DNA of 64,000 bases from Lysinibacillus cavernae (GCF_009724685.1 NZ_WMEF01000009.1:62001-126000); one strand, 5' to 3'. Numbered from the stretch's first letter, positions 27,801 through 36,755 are shown. Numbers and translations are program-made. Notes: generated from the letters alone by a model not told the origin.

Positions 27801-27835
27801 AGCCCTGCATGACTGAATACCATGCAGGGTCTTTT
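27801..27835 (+). terminator. Terminator after IsdG-like gene
   Basis: Perfect repeat CCCTGCATG / CATGCAGGG followed by TCTTTTTCTC; also usable by the convergent YeiH gene. Confidence 0.88.
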
Positions 27836-27839
27836 TCTC

Positions 27840-28865
27840 TTATAAAATAATGACTAGTATATAGCCCAATATGGATAGACATACTGAACCAATTAAGCCA
27901 GCGATAAATGCCTTTACACCAAGTTCCTTAAACGTTTTAATCTCAACGTTCAAACCAAGGCCAGCCATCGCCATGGCAATTAAAATATAAGCAGTATTTA
28001 CGAAGGCTTGTGCTACATTAGCAGGAATAATCCCTAACGAATTGATAGCACTCATCGCTAAAAATCCTAAAATAAACCATGGAATGATAGAAAGTGAAAA
28101 TGCTTTTTTCTCTTCACTTTTGTCCATTCTTCGATAGAAAATACCGATCATAATGGCTACTGGTACAAGCAGTGCAACACGTGTTAATTTTACAATGACC
28201 GCTATATCAATGGCTTCATTTCCGCCTGCAGATGCTGCCGCAATCACATGGGCAATTTCATGTAAGGTACCACCTGCGAAAATGCCATACGCAGTTGGTG
28301 TTAAGTCGATGATAGAATAAAGTACCGTATAAATCAGCGTAAATACTGTTCCTAATAAGGCAACAATTGCTGCCCCTACTGCTGTTTCCTTTTCATTCGC
28401 TTTAATTTGAGGTGCGATTGCCACTACAGCAGCAGCTCCACAAATTGCTGTACCACAAGCTGTTAAAATCCCTAGCTTCTGATCAACCTTAAAAATTTTT
28501 GTTAGTCCATACACAACTATTAACGCAAATAGCAAATTAATGACTGCAATTAAAAAAACGTTTGCTCCTGCATGATAGATATCTGCTAAGTTTAAACGCA
28601 TGCCCAATAGGATGATACCAAACCGTAACAGCTTCTTGCTGGAGAATGCAATTCCCACTTGCCATGAATCCTGGACTTTAAATGCTGCACGCCAAGCCAT
28701 CCCTAATATAATGGCAATAACCAACTGTCCCAATATCGAAAAGAAAGGAAATGTGGCAATATATTTTGCTACTAATGCAATAAGGAGTGTTAACAAAATT
28801 CCCTTCAAAAAATTTGGATTAAGGGTGGATATTACTTTATTTTGTCTATTTACCATGTTGTTCAC
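27840..28865 (-). CDS. YeiH family putative sulfate exporter (UPF0324)
   Basis: 341-residue membrane protein with about ten helices. [19 protein letters not shown] and [15 protein letters not shown] are hallmarks of the YeiH/UPF0324 family, often annotated as sulfate exporters; transport substrate is not proven. The start is GTG at 28865 behind AAGGGAG; an ATG three codons in is an alternative. Divergent from a LysR regulator, the typical YeiE/YeiH-type pairing. Confidence 0.88.
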   Translation of the reverse strand: MNNMVNRQNKVISTLNPNFLKGILLTLLIALVAKYIATFPFFSILGQLVIAIILGMAWRAAFKVQDSWQVGIAFSSKKLLRFGIILLGMRLNLADIYHAGANVFLIAVINLLFALIVVYGLTKIFKVDQKLGILTACGTAICGAAAVVAIAPQIKANEKETAVGAAIVALLGTVFTLIYTVLYSIIDLTPTAYGIFAGGTLHEIAHVIAAASAGGNEAIDIAVIVKLTRVALLVPVAIMIGIFYRRMDKSEEKKAFSLSIIPWFILGFLAMSAINSLGIIPANVAQAFVNTAYILIAMAMAGLGLNVEIKTFKELGVKAFIAGLIGSVCLSILGYILVIIL

Positions 28866-28969
28866 TTCTTTCTCCCTTGTTGATTATTACTTTATTAAAA
28901 AGCTCACTATTAGTAAAATACATATATATAATAGGTATTATTAATATTTCTAATAATTGAGGTGGAGAT

Positions 28970-29851
28970 ATGCAATATGATGCTTTAAAAACGTTCATCA
29001 CACTGGTTGAAGTCAATAATTTTACAAAGACCTCGGAAATACTTCATATTTCACAACCAAGTGTTAGCTTACACATTAAAAATCTAGAGCAAGAATTACA
29101 AACAACCTTATTTATTCGCTCACCAAAATCGGTGCAAATTACACCAACCGGTGAGATTCTTTATAAACGTGCAAAGCAAATTCTGGCTATAGCTGAAGCG
29201 GCAAGAGAAGATATTGCAGCCTATCACCAAGAGGTACAAGGAACACTAGTAATCGGTGCAAGCTTTACGATTGGAGAATATATATTGCCCCCCATCATAG
29301 CAAGCTTACAACAGCAATTCCCTCAACTTGAGCTTCAAATTATTATTGGCAATACAAAAGAAATCATTCAATATACAAAATTACTGCAAGTTGATATCGG
29401 TCTAATAGAAGGGCAGGCTCAGGATAATGAACTATTGATTAAACCATTTATGCAGGATGAATTATTTATTGTCAGTGCAAGTAACCACCCTCTTACAAAA
29501 CAACAACCTATTACTGCCGATAAACTGCAACAGCAAAGTTGGGTTGCACGTGAGGAAGGCTCAGGTACACGTTATTATTTAGATCATTTATTCAGAGCAA
29601 ATGGTCTACAAATACACTCGCTTTTGACCATTAGCAGTAATCAGGGGGTCAAAGAGAGTGTTATGCAAGGACTTGGTCTTTCCTTATTATCTGCCTGTGT
29701 CATTGAACGCGAATTAAAAAATGAGGATATGATCATTTTGCCCCTTGAAGGCCAACATTTTATGCGGACATTTTCTTATCTTTGCTCACCAACCATGAAA
29801 AATAAACGTAATGTTGATATGCTAATTACTAGTTTATTAAAAAAAGCTTAG
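28970..29851 (+). CDS. LysR family regulator, divergent from yeiH
   Basis: 293 residues: winged helix-turn-helix at 1-60 (LVEVNNFTKTSEILHISQPSVSLHIKNLE) and a two-lobed effector domain from about residue 90 (GTLVIGASFTIGEYILPP). Resembles CysL/YeiE-type LysR proteins. AGGTGGAG precedes the ATG. Shares a 104-base intergenic region with yeiH and is its probable regulator (inference from divergence). Confidence 0.9.
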   Translation: MQYDALKTFITLVEVNNFTKTSEILHISQPSVSLHIKNLEQELQTTLFIRSPKSVQITPTGEILYKRAKQILAIAEAAREDIAAYHQEVQGTLVIGASFTIGEYILPPIIASLQQQFPQLELQIIIGNTKEIIQYTKLLQVDIGLIEGQAQDNELLIKPFMQDELFIVSASNHPLTKQQPITADKLQQQSWVAREEGSGTRYYLDHLFRANGLQIHSLLTISSNQGVKESVMQGLGLSLLSACVIERELKNEDMIILPLEGQHFMRTFSYLCSPTMKNKRNVDMLITSLLKKA

Positions 29852-29880
29852 CCAACTTTTCGTTGCTAAGCTTTCTTTAT
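29838..29880 (+). terminator. Terminator between convergent LysR genes
   Basis: AAAGCTTAG / CTAAGCTTT inverted repeat with T-rich tail, overlapping the ends of both LysR genes. Confidence 0.8.
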
Positions 29881-30783
29881 TGACCTTCTTGTATTCAAAC
29901 GCTTATATTCAATGATTTCGACAAATTTTGTCGCTGCTCTAGAAAGAGGCACTGTCTTTAAATAACACATACCTATACTTCTTGCTGGAATATTTTCCTT
30001 TAATGCTAGTTCATAAAGGTGCCCTTGTTGAAGATAATCCTTTGAAAATTCCTTTGTTACACATGCGATACCAAGATTACTACGAGCAAACTCGAGCACA
30101 AGATCATGTGATCCTAATTCAAACTCTGGTTCAATGCGAACTCCCTTTGTAAATAAATAATCTTCTACATATCTTCGTGAATTCGATTTTTTCTCAAGAA
30201 AAATAAGCGGGAATTTCAAAAGATCCTCATAGCTTAAACATTTAGACGAGAGTGTCTTATACTTCTCCCCACACACAAAAATATCTTGAATGTCTGTACA
30301 TACCGTTAACTGTAATGTCGAATTTTCTATTGGAAAATTACAAAATCCAATATCTACCTCACCCGATTTGATAAAATTACATATTTCAGAGGTTGTACCA
30401 TTTAACATTTGCAATTTAATACTCGGATACATTGTATGGAATGCTTCTAAATAAGGCATTAAGAAGAAACGTGAAATGGTATCTCCTACACCTATCTTTA
30501 ATTGCCCTGTAGTTAAATTTTTGAACTCTAGTAACTTTTCTTCACCAGCATCTAAAAGCCCTAAAGCTGAATTCGTATATTCAAAAAGTAGACTACCTTC
30601 CGTTGTCAATGTCACACCTTTAGGCGTTCTGTTAAAAAGACGTGTACCGAGCTCTTTCTCCAATTGCATCATAGCCTGACTGACAGCTGGCTGTGTCATA
30701 TATAAATCCTTAGCGGCTCTTGAAAAGCTATTATTTTTAGCTACAACACAAAAAACACGATATAAATCTAATTTACCTATCAT
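29866..30783 (-). CDS. LysR family regulator, divergent from CofE-like gene
   Basis: 305 residues: helix-turn-helix SFSRAAKDLYMTQPAVSQAMMQLEKELG, then an effector domain starting GQLKIGVGDTISRFFLMPYL. Starts with ATG behind AGAGGTG. Its start region overlaps the palindrome TATAAG-N5-CTTATA (30783-30799), a LysR-type binding site, suggesting autoregulation together with control of the gene at 30905. Confidence 0.9.
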   Translation of the reverse strand: MIGKLDLYRVFCVVAKNNSFSRAAKDLYMTQPAVSQAMMQLEKELGTRLFNRTPKGVTLTTEGSLLFEYTNSALGLLDAGEEKLLEFKNLTTGQLKIGVGDTISRFFLMPYLEAFHTMYPSIKLQMLNGTTSEICNFIKSGEVDIGFCNFPIENSTLQLTVCTDIQDIFVCGEKYKTLSSKCLSYEDLLKFPLIFLEKKSNSRRYVEDYLFTKGVRIEPEFELGSHDLVLEFARSNLGIACVTKEFSKDYLQQGHLYELALKENIPARSIGMCYLKTVPLSRAATKFVEIIEYKRLNTRRSIKKA

Positions 30784-30799
30784 ATAAGCACCTCTTATA
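30783..30799. promoter_or_regulatory. LysR-type palindromic operator
   Basis: TATAAG-CACCT-CTTATA is a perfect interrupted palindrome in the 121-base region between divergent LysR and CofE-like genes. A second imperfect inverted repeat, TTACTTATA (30822-30830) / TTATAGTAA (30844-30852), lies closer to the CofE-like gene and could be the activation site. Confidence 0.5.
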
Positions 30800-30904
30800 G
30801 CTATTATACGAACTATTAATTTTACTTATATCATCAATGAGGCTTATAGTAAAATCATATGGATTTTATTTCACTTTACATTGATAGTATGAGGAGAGAT
30901 TAAA

Positions 30905-32095
30905 TTGGAACGTGTAATCGGTACAGTAGTAAGAGGTCTTCGTGGTCCTATTATTAACGAAGGCGATAATATTGAACAAATTGTTGTAGATACAGTGTTA
31001 AATGCTGCGAAAATTGAAGGTTACTCTATAGAGGATCGTGATATTGTCACAGTAACTGAATCTGTCGTGGCTCGTGCACAAGGTAACTATGCAACTATTG
31101 ATGATATCGCTGTAGACGTGGCGGCAAAATTCGGTGATGATACAGTGGGTGTTATTTTCCCAATTTTAAGTCGAAACCGCTTCGCAAACTGTTTACGTGG
31201 TATTGCTAAGGGTGTTAATAAAGTTGTATTAATGCTAAGCTACCCATCTGATGAGGTAGGTAATCACCTTGTAGATATCGATGAGCTAGATGTAAAAGGA
31301 ATTAATCCTTGGACTGATACATTAAATGAGGTTGAATTCCGTGAGCATTTTGGCTATAAAAAACACACATTTACTGGTGTAGACTACATTGAATACTATA
31401 AAGAATTAATTGAAGCAGAAGGGGCTACATGTGAAGTCATCTTCTCCAACAACCCAAAAACAATTTTAAATTATACAAAGAGTGTATTAACATGTGATAT
31501 TCATACACGTTTCCGCACGAAGCGTATGCTAACAGCGAATGGTGCTGAAAAAGTTTACAGCCTGGATAACATTTTAGCTGAATCCATCAACGGTTCTGGT
31601 TTCAATGCTGAGTATGGTCTTCTTGGCTCTAACAAAGCAACAGAGGATAGTGTTAAATTATTCCCCCATACGTGCCAACCGATTGTTGACGAGATTCAAG
31701 CAAAAATCAAAGAAGCGACAGGAAAATCTGTAGAAGTTATGATTTACGGCGATGGTGCATTTAAAGACCCAGTGGGTAAAATCTGGGAGCTTGCTGATCC
31801 TGTTGTTTCACCAGCATTCACAGCAGGCTTGCATGGTACGCCTAACGAGGTCAAATTGAAATACTTAGCAGATAACGACTTTGCAGACCTTCGAGGAGAA
31901 GAATTAAAAGCCGCGATTTCTGAATACATTCAAAATAAAGATGAAGATTTAACAGGTCAAATGGCTGCACAAGGAACAACACCTCGTCGCTTAACAGACT
32001 TAATTGGTTCCCTATCTGACCTGACATCTGGGTCAGGCGACAAAGGAACACCTATGATTTACATTCAAGGTTACTTCGATAATTACACAAAATAA
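30905..32095 (+). CDS. CofE-like protein, coenzyme F420-0:L-glutamate ligase family
   Basis: 396-residue protein whose N-terminal part (VIGTVVRGLRGPIINEGDNI, then DRDIVTVTESVVARAQG) belongs to the F420-0:gamma-glutamyl ligase fold, which adds glutamate to F420-0. The C-terminal half with MIYGDGAFKDPVGKIWELADPVVSPAF is typical of the long Firmicutes form. Bacillales are not known to make F420 and no other F420 gene is in the window, so the real substrate is open. Starts with TTG after GAGGAGAG. Divergent LysR regulator. Confidence 0.82.
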   Translation: MERVIGTVVRGLRGPIINEGDNIEQIVVDTVLNAAKIEGYSIEDRDIVTVTESVVARAQGNYATIDDIAVDVAAKFGDDTVGVIFPILSRNRFANCLRGIAKGVNKVVLMLSYPSDEVGNHLVDIDELDVKGINPWTDTLNEVEFREHFGYKKHTFTGVDYIEYYKELIEAEGATCEVIFSNNPKTILNYTKSVLTCDIHTRFRTKRMLTANGAEKVYSLDNILAESINGSGFNAEYGLLGSNKATEDSVKLFPHTCQPIVDEIQAKIKEATGKSVEVMIYGDGAFKDPVGKIWELADPVVSPAFTAGLHGTPNEVKLKYLADNDFADLRGEELKAAISEYIQNKDEDLTGQMAAQGTTPRRLTDLIGSLSDLTSGSGDKGTPMIYIQGYFDNYTK

Positions 32096-32103
32096 CAAAC
32101 AAA

Positions 32104-32142
32104 AAATGAACTCTCCTACTAATGACGAGAGTTCATTTTTTA
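32104..32142. terminator. Bidirectional terminator
   Basis: Perfect AATGAACTCTC / GAGAGTTCATT stem flanked by A and T runs on both sides. It ends the CofE-like gene on the plus strand and, on the minus strand, the RNA-repair operon after the tRNA-like element. Confidence 0.9.
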
Positions 32143-32149
32143 TTTATAG

Positions 32150-32217
32150 TGAAGATGACAGGAATCGAACCTGTAATCCCTTTTCATTAGGGATATGCAG
32201 CCCATGCACACTTCCTC
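32150..32217 (-). ncRNA. tRNA-like cloverleaf downstream of RNA ligase gene
   Basis: On the minus strand a 68-nt cloverleaf can be drawn. Acceptor GAGGAAG/CATCTTC pairs at six of seven positions (one G-U). Then T8, a D arm TGCA-TGGGC-TGCA, and an anticodon arm TCCCT-AATGAAA-AGGGA whose loop lacks U33 (nominal anticodon UGA). The variable loop is only two bases. The T arm ACAGG-TTCGATT-CCTGT is perfect, followed by discriminator A; CCA is not encoded. The short D loop, missing U33 and tiny variable loop argue against a decoding tRNA. It stands 77 bases after the ligase stop, before the terminator. A decayed tRNA gene is the alternative. Confidence 0.5.
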
Positions 32218-32294
32218 ATATATAGTATTTTTGATCAAATTTTATAGTATTACATTTTTCTCAGTCCTTTCATTTTATCATTAATTATCTTGCT

Positions 32295-32930
32295 TTATTT
32301 TAAACGATTAGGAATGACTTCTTCTTGTAACCAATGTTCACTTGTTTGAACATGATGCGGTCTCACAAGTTTCCCTAAATTATATCGAAAATCATCATAA
32401 TGGAATGCGTTTGCATTTCTAATGACATAACCTTCTTGCTCACCATCAAAGAGTGATTTACCAGTAAAAGTATGCTTTATTTCTTCTTCATCGAAAATAC
32501 CCCGATATAAAACAGGGACCGTTTCAATACCTAACTCAGTTGCAAAAGCAACCGTCTCATCCCAACTTAAACAAACATTCTCTTCATTCCAAATACTAAA
32601 CAAATAAAAGTAGCTAGTTAATGCTTTGTAATAAATTGAATGCTTAGCATAAACATTTTCTCCACATAATCGCCAATCAATTGGAATCTGATAAGCAAAA
32701 CTCGCATGAAATGTTTTTACCCAATGTCTAGAAGGATGGTTGGCTGAATTGATGCTTCTGGCATGCATGTAGTCTCTATAAAGTGTTGTACCTTCCCCAT
32801 CTAATTTTTCTGTCACAACTACTTCTTTTCCTATAAAATGATCTACATTTTTAGCAACCTTATCGTCATGGGTATAGCCTCTACTCCACGGTAAATGAAA
32901 GCTCCTTGGGTATTTCTTTAATTTCGTCAT
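32295..32930 (-). CDS. RNA ligase family protein (Rnl2-like nucleotidyltransferase)
   Basis: ATP-dependent ligase that seals 5'-phosphate and 3'-OH RNA ends through a lysyl-AMP intermediate. 211 residues: motif I EKLDGEG with nucleophile K42, a GENVYAKHS segment near motif III, motif IV EGYVIR (about 166-171) and motif V KLVRP (187-191). There is little beyond the catalytic core, so a separate end-binding domain is absent. GGAAGTGGAG precedes the ATG. It follows the kinase gene by 24 bases, forming an RNA-repair pair; DNA ligation is unlikely given the size and partner. Confidence 0.88.
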   Translation of the reverse strand: MTKLKKYPRSFHLPWSRGYTHDDKVAKNVDHFIGKEVVVTEKLDGEGTTLYRDYMHARSINSANHPSRHWVKTFHASFAYQIPIDWRLCGENVYAKHSIYYKALTSYFYLFSIWNEENVCLSWDETVAFATELGIETVPVLYRGIFDEEEIKHTFTGKSLFDGEQEGYVIRNANAFHYDDFRYNLGKLVRPHHVQTSEHWLQEEVIPNRLK

Positions 32931-32954
32931 ATCTCCACTTCCTTTCTCTATTGT

Positions 32955-33914
32955 TTATTTGGCAAATTGATCTGCCTCACGGAAAAAGTAAAGCCTTGTT
33001 AGTAAATCGCCATCTAACAAATGATAGATTTGGCTTCCACCTCTATCGCCCCCATACTGGATTAACATATGAAATTGCACTAAATGAACAACCTTTAAAA
33101 CAAAGTCCTTTTCAAAGCCCAACGCTAATAAAAAATGACAAACCATTTGGGCAGATACATTTTCATGTCCAAAATAGCCATAGCGCTGTTGCAATGGTTT
33201 ATATTTTTTACAAAATGGCTTGCCAACATCATGGAACAATGCAGCTATTTGTAGTGCCAGTTTGTCGCTTTCCATATAGTATTCATTGATATACGCAAGA
33301 ACAAAATACGTATGCTGACATAATAAAAATTGATGGTATGGGTTTTCTTGATTGAATTGATAAATTTCTTTAAAAAGTGGGACTAATTGAAGTGTATGAA
33401 AAAGCTCTTCATAAGTAGGTTGGCTTTGAATAAGTGAAATAAATTGTTGTCGAGAAACTTCATAGGGACTTGATTTGTGTACAATATGCACTTCATCAAA
33501 CCCTTCTCCTACAGTTGGAAATTCTAAATGCTTCCTCATTTTCTCCATCACTATTAATGGTACATGCCGCTTCCGTTGTTGGTTTCTTGCCACACAGGTT
33601 GAATAAGGTGTATCAAAGTAATAGCATTCCTTCTTAATTGTGCTTGGTAATTTGCCAAGCGCAAACATTCTTCGCTCCCGTTCAATATTTGTGGCATCTA
33701 CAATGACAGAAAAACCTTTTGCCACAAAGTCATTAAGTCGCTCATATAATACACGAAAAATCACACGTGGTTTCTGCTTGGTTGCATCACCAAACAACTC
33801 CTGTCGTATAGCGTCGCTCGAGAGGACAACCGCATTTTCTCTTTTTGCAAGCTGCTTCACAAATGTACTCTTTCCACTTCCAGGCAACCCCACTGTAAAG
33901 ATTACCTTCATCAT
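32955..33914 (-). CDS. Polynucleotide kinase-like P-loop ATPase fused to HD phosphohydrolase domain
   Basis: 319 residues. The N-terminal half is a PNK-type kinase: Walker A GLPGSGKST at 9-17, SSDAIRQELFGD, VDATNIERERR and a lid arginine region (RNQQRKRHVP). The C-terminal half carries an HD domain (H in CQHTYFVLAYI, HD in ALFHDVGKPF, H in GHENVSAQM). Together these could phosphorylate 5'-OH and remove 2',3'-cyclic or 3'-phosphate, healing cleaved RNA for the ligase next door. The ATG at 33914 is behind GGGAGGTGA; the GTG at 33920 lies in that site. First gene of the repair operon. Confidence 0.87.
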   Translation of the reverse strand: MMKVIFTVGLPGSGKSTFVKQLAKRENAVVLSSDAIRQELFGDATKQKPRVIFRVLYERLNDFVAKGFSVIVDATNIERERRMFALGKLPSTIKKECYYFDTPYSTCVARNQQRKRHVPLIVMEKMRKHLEFPTVGEGFDEVHIVHKSSPYEVSRQQFISLIQSQPTYEELFHTLQLVPLFKEIYQFNQENPYHQFLLCQHTYFVLAYINEYYMESDKLALQIAALFHDVGKPFCKKYKPLQQRYGYFGHENVSAQMVCHFLLALGFEKDFVLKVVHLVQFHMLIQYGGDRGGSQIYHLLDGDLLTRLYFFREADQFAK

Positions 33915-34165
33915 TTTCACCTCCCTTCAATTTTCTATATCGTATTAAAAGAACAATCCTTAAGTCTTCAATACCAGATTACTAAAGCTGCAAGCAATTT
34001 AAAAGGAAGAATGAGGAACATCAATATATGATAATTCCTCAAATTTATTTCTGCTTCTAGTACAAATAAAAATTGCAAAATGAATAACAATTTCTTGAAA
34101 GTAGGAATAATGTTGGGCTTTCTAACATATAAAAAAGACTGCTCCACCTATTTGTGGAACAGCCT
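33915..34165. other. Intergenic region upstream of RNA-repair operon
   Basis: About 250 AT-rich bases hold the unseen promoter of the kinase-ligase operon (I cannot find a convincing -35/-10 pair or sigma-54 site) and, at 34137-34163, the terminator of the next minus-strand frame. No ORF with a ribosome site is evident. Confidence 0.4.
34131..34163 (-). terminator. Intrinsic terminator
   Basis: GGCTGTTCCAC / GTGGAGCAGTC stem followed on the minus strand by six T residues. It directly follows the stop codon of the frame at 34166-34408, implying that some minus-strand transcript ends here. Confidence 0.85.
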
Positions 34166-34408
34166 TTAACGATAAATTTTATGTTTCTTACTAATTTTAT
34201 TATAGCATAAATTCATAAGTATTATTAGACTATACTTCTTTCTGAAGTAGATGTATGATAAATTTCCTGATTCAATAACCATCCTAATTCCCCTTGAGAT
34301 CATTGCGTTTGATACTTTTGCTTTATTCAAAAGGTGTTTGGACAACCATTGAAAGAGAATCACAATTACCTTCATTTCACCATCTATATAGGTGAGGGTT
34401 ACTGTCAA
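34166..34408 (-). CDS. Doubtful small ORF before a strong terminator
   Basis: An 80-codon frame (TTG start; an internal ATG at about 34375 gives 69 residues, MKVIVILFQWLSKHLL onward) stops three bases before a strong terminator. It is basic and hydrophobic, I recognise no family, and no good ribosome site is present. The stretch LLNKAKVSNAMISRGI loosely resembles a helix-turn-helix. It may be a decayed gene whose terminator survives. Confidence 0.25.
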   Translation of the reverse strand: MTVTLTYIDGEMKVIVILFQWLSKHLLNKAKVSNAMISRGIRMVIESGNLSYIYFRKKYSLIILMNLCYNKISKKHKIYR

Positions 34409-34446
34409 AGGAAGCGAATAACTATGGAGAGGAATGTGAGTAAACT

Positions 34447-36750
34447 TTGGAAAATCAAAAAGAATGGCTAGAAGAAAATCATTACCTTGAGCATTGTTTA
34501 ACCATCATTGATTACAAAATCAAAGAATTACTAAGTAAAGAGAAGGGCTTCAAAGAAAATGCTGTCGCATTAAAGAAAACTTTTTGGAATGATGTCAGAG
34601 TCAATTTAGATACCGCTGAAGATGTTGACGAAACGTTTTTTGCGATTAAGCAACAGGTAGAACTTCTATCCGATTCAGAGCTTGCACAGCAACGCGCAAT
34701 TCGAAATGTGAAGGTTTATGAACGTTTACAGCAATCACCCTATTTCGCTCGAATTGACTTTTTACAAAACGGTCATAAAGAACCTTTTAAAATTTATATA
34801 GGTGTTGCCACATTATTGGATGCAAAGGATGAAAATATAGTCATTTATGACTGGCGAGCACCTATATCAAGTATGTATTATGATTACACTCCTGGCGATT
34901 CCTCTTATGAAACAACAGCAGAAGAAATTCACGGTGAAATGCTACTAAAACGGCAATTTATAATTAAAAATGGTCAACTACAATCCATGTTTAATACAGG
35001 TCTTACAATTGGTGATGATTTATTGCTTGATATCCTCGCACAAAATGCAAATGAGCATATTCGCAGTATCGTTGCAACGATTCAAGGTGAACAAAATAAG
35101 ATTATTCGCCATATTAACTCACGATACCTCATAGTAGAAGGTGTTGCAGGTAGTGGTAAAACAGCTGTTGCTCTACAACGCGTAGCCTATCTATTGTATC
35201 GCTATCGCAATGAAATGACTGCCGATCAAATTTTATTGATCACACCGAATCAACTTTTTAATCAATATGTCCATACGGTCTTACCTGATCTAGGTGAAGA
35301 TAATATGCAGCAATTAACTTTTATAGAGTATGCTGAAAAGCGACTAGGTCGACAGTTCCAATTGGAATATCCTTATGAGCAACTCGAAGATCTTTTAACT
35401 GAAAAGGATGATGACCTTTATCTAACTAAGTTAAATAGCATTTCTTTCAAAGCCAGTCTAGCTTACAAACAATTGTTGGACCAATATATAAGTCATTTAT
35501 CCAAGGAAGGTTTGTTATTTAAAAATATTGTTTTTCGTGGAGATCGAATTATTACTGCACTGGAAATTACAGAGTACTTCTATTCTTTCCCTTCTACCAT
35601 GTCGATACCGAACCGACTACAGTTAGTAAAAGAATGGCTATTGCAACAACTAACGAAATTTGAAAGGGCAGAACGCACAAAGTCATGGGTAGAAGAAGCG
35701 ACTGAGCTATTAGACAAGGAAGACTACTCCAAGTCTTACAGCGAGCTTTTATATGAGGGACGCTATACAGAAAACTCATTCGATGATTTTGATCAAGAAC
35801 AGAAAAAATTAGCGAGACAACTTGTAAAAAAACACTTTAAACCATTACGTAACTCTGTTAGTCAGTTAAAGTTTGTTCATATAATGGGTACGTATCGTCA
35901 ACTCTTTGATCTGAATAGTGCTATTTATAATGAAATGCAACACCTTATGCCCGACAATTGGGAGGATATTTGCGAGCAAACACTCCCTAATTTAGCAAAA
36001 CGTCTGATTGCTTATGAGGATGCAGCGCCATTTTTATATTTACAGGACAAAATTGAAGGGCAACAGACAAATACAATGATCCGTCATGTCCTAATTGACG
36101 AGGCACAAGATTATTCACCATTCCAGCTGACCGTATTACAGCATTTATTTCCAAAAGCACGTATGACGATTTTAGGAGATGGGCATCAAACAATTCATCC
36201 GCACACCTTTGATAACCCTTCCCTGCTGGACCCTCAATTATATGGCGAGCATGCAGAAAAAATGATTATAACGAAAAGCTATCGTTCGACAAAACAAATC
36301 ATTCAACTCACTGCGAAAATTTTGAATAACGGTAGTGTGGTAGAGGCATTTAACCGCAATGGTCCAGAACCATCGATTACCATTGTGCCGAATGCAGTGG
36401 AATTAATTGATCAAATTATTCAAAGCATCAACAATCTATCTGCCAAATTTGAAACAATTGCTGTCATTTGTAAAACTGCAGCTGAATGCTCCGCTGTATT
36501 TGAACAATTAGGCGATCAAATAGATATTCAACTAATTACCCACAACACCAAGCAATTTAAAAAGGGCATATTATTACTTCCAGCTTATATGGCAAAAGGC
36601 ATCGAATTTGATGCTGTACTCATTTACAATGCATCCGCTGCTAATTACTCAAGGGAAAGCGAACGTAACTATTTCTATACAGCCTGCACAAGAGCTATGC
36701 ACGAGTTGCACATATACTCCATTAACAAATTAACTTATTTCCTTCAATAA
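34447..36750 (+). CDS. helD: HelD, RNA polymerase-recycling UvrD-like ATPase
   Basis: Superfamily I helicase-like motor that binds stalled RNA polymerase and releases it from DNA. 767 residues, close to B. subtilis HelD (774). An N-terminal coiled-coil arm (1-100) precedes Walker A GVAGSGKTAVAL near 234, motif II HVLIDEAQDYSPFQ, motif III LGDGHQTIHP and motif VI YFYTACTRAMHELHIY. Starts at TTG 34447; GTGAG lies close upstream. Single gene with a strong terminator. Confidence 0.92.
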   Translation: MENQKEWLEENHYLEHCLTIIDYKIKELLSKEKGFKENAVALKKTFWNDVRVNLDTAEDVDETFFAIKQQVELLSDSELAQQRAIRNVKVYERLQQSPYFARIDFLQNGHKEPFKIYIGVATLLDAKDENIVIYDWRAPISSMYYDYTPGDSSYETTAEEIHGEMLLKRQFIIKNGQLQSMFNTGLTIGDDLLLDILAQNANEHIRSIVATIQGEQNKIIRHINSRYLIVEGVAGSGKTAVALQRVAYLLYRYRNEMTADQILLITPNQLFNQYVHTVLPDLGEDNMQQLTFIEYAEKRLGRQFQLEYPYEQLEDLLTEKDDDLYLTKLNSISFKASLAYKQLLDQYISHLSKEGLLFKNIVFRGDRIITALEITEYFYSFPSTMSIPNRLQLVKEWLLQQLTKFERAERTKSWVEEATELLDKEDYSKSYSELLYEGRYTENSFDDFDQEQKKLARQLVKKHFKPLRNSVSQLKFVHIMGTYRQLFDLNSAIYNEMQHLMPDNWEDICEQTLPNLAKRLIAYEDAAPFLYLQDKIEGQQTNTMIRHVLIDEAQDYSPFQLTVLQHLFPKARMTILGDGHQTIHPHTFDNPSLLDPQLYGEHAEKMIITKSYRSTKQIIQLTAKILNNGSVVEAFNRNGPEPSITIVPNAVELIDQIIQSINNLSAKFETIAVICKTAAECSAVFEQLGDQIDIQLITHNTKQFKKGILLLPAYMAKGIEFDAVLIYNASAANYSRESERNYFYTACTRAMHELHIYSINKLTYFLQ

Positions 36751-36755
36751 TAGGC

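Noticed and set aside
32150-32217. Functional decoding tRNA-Ser(UGA)
   Set aside because: tRNA-Ser requires a long variable arm; here it is two bases, and U33 is missing. I therefore list the element as tRNA-like only.
33915-34130. Sigma-54 promoter for the RNA-repair operon, as in rtcBA of Gram-negative bacteria
   Set aside because: No GG-N10-GC element on the minus strand and no RtcR-type activator gene nearby.
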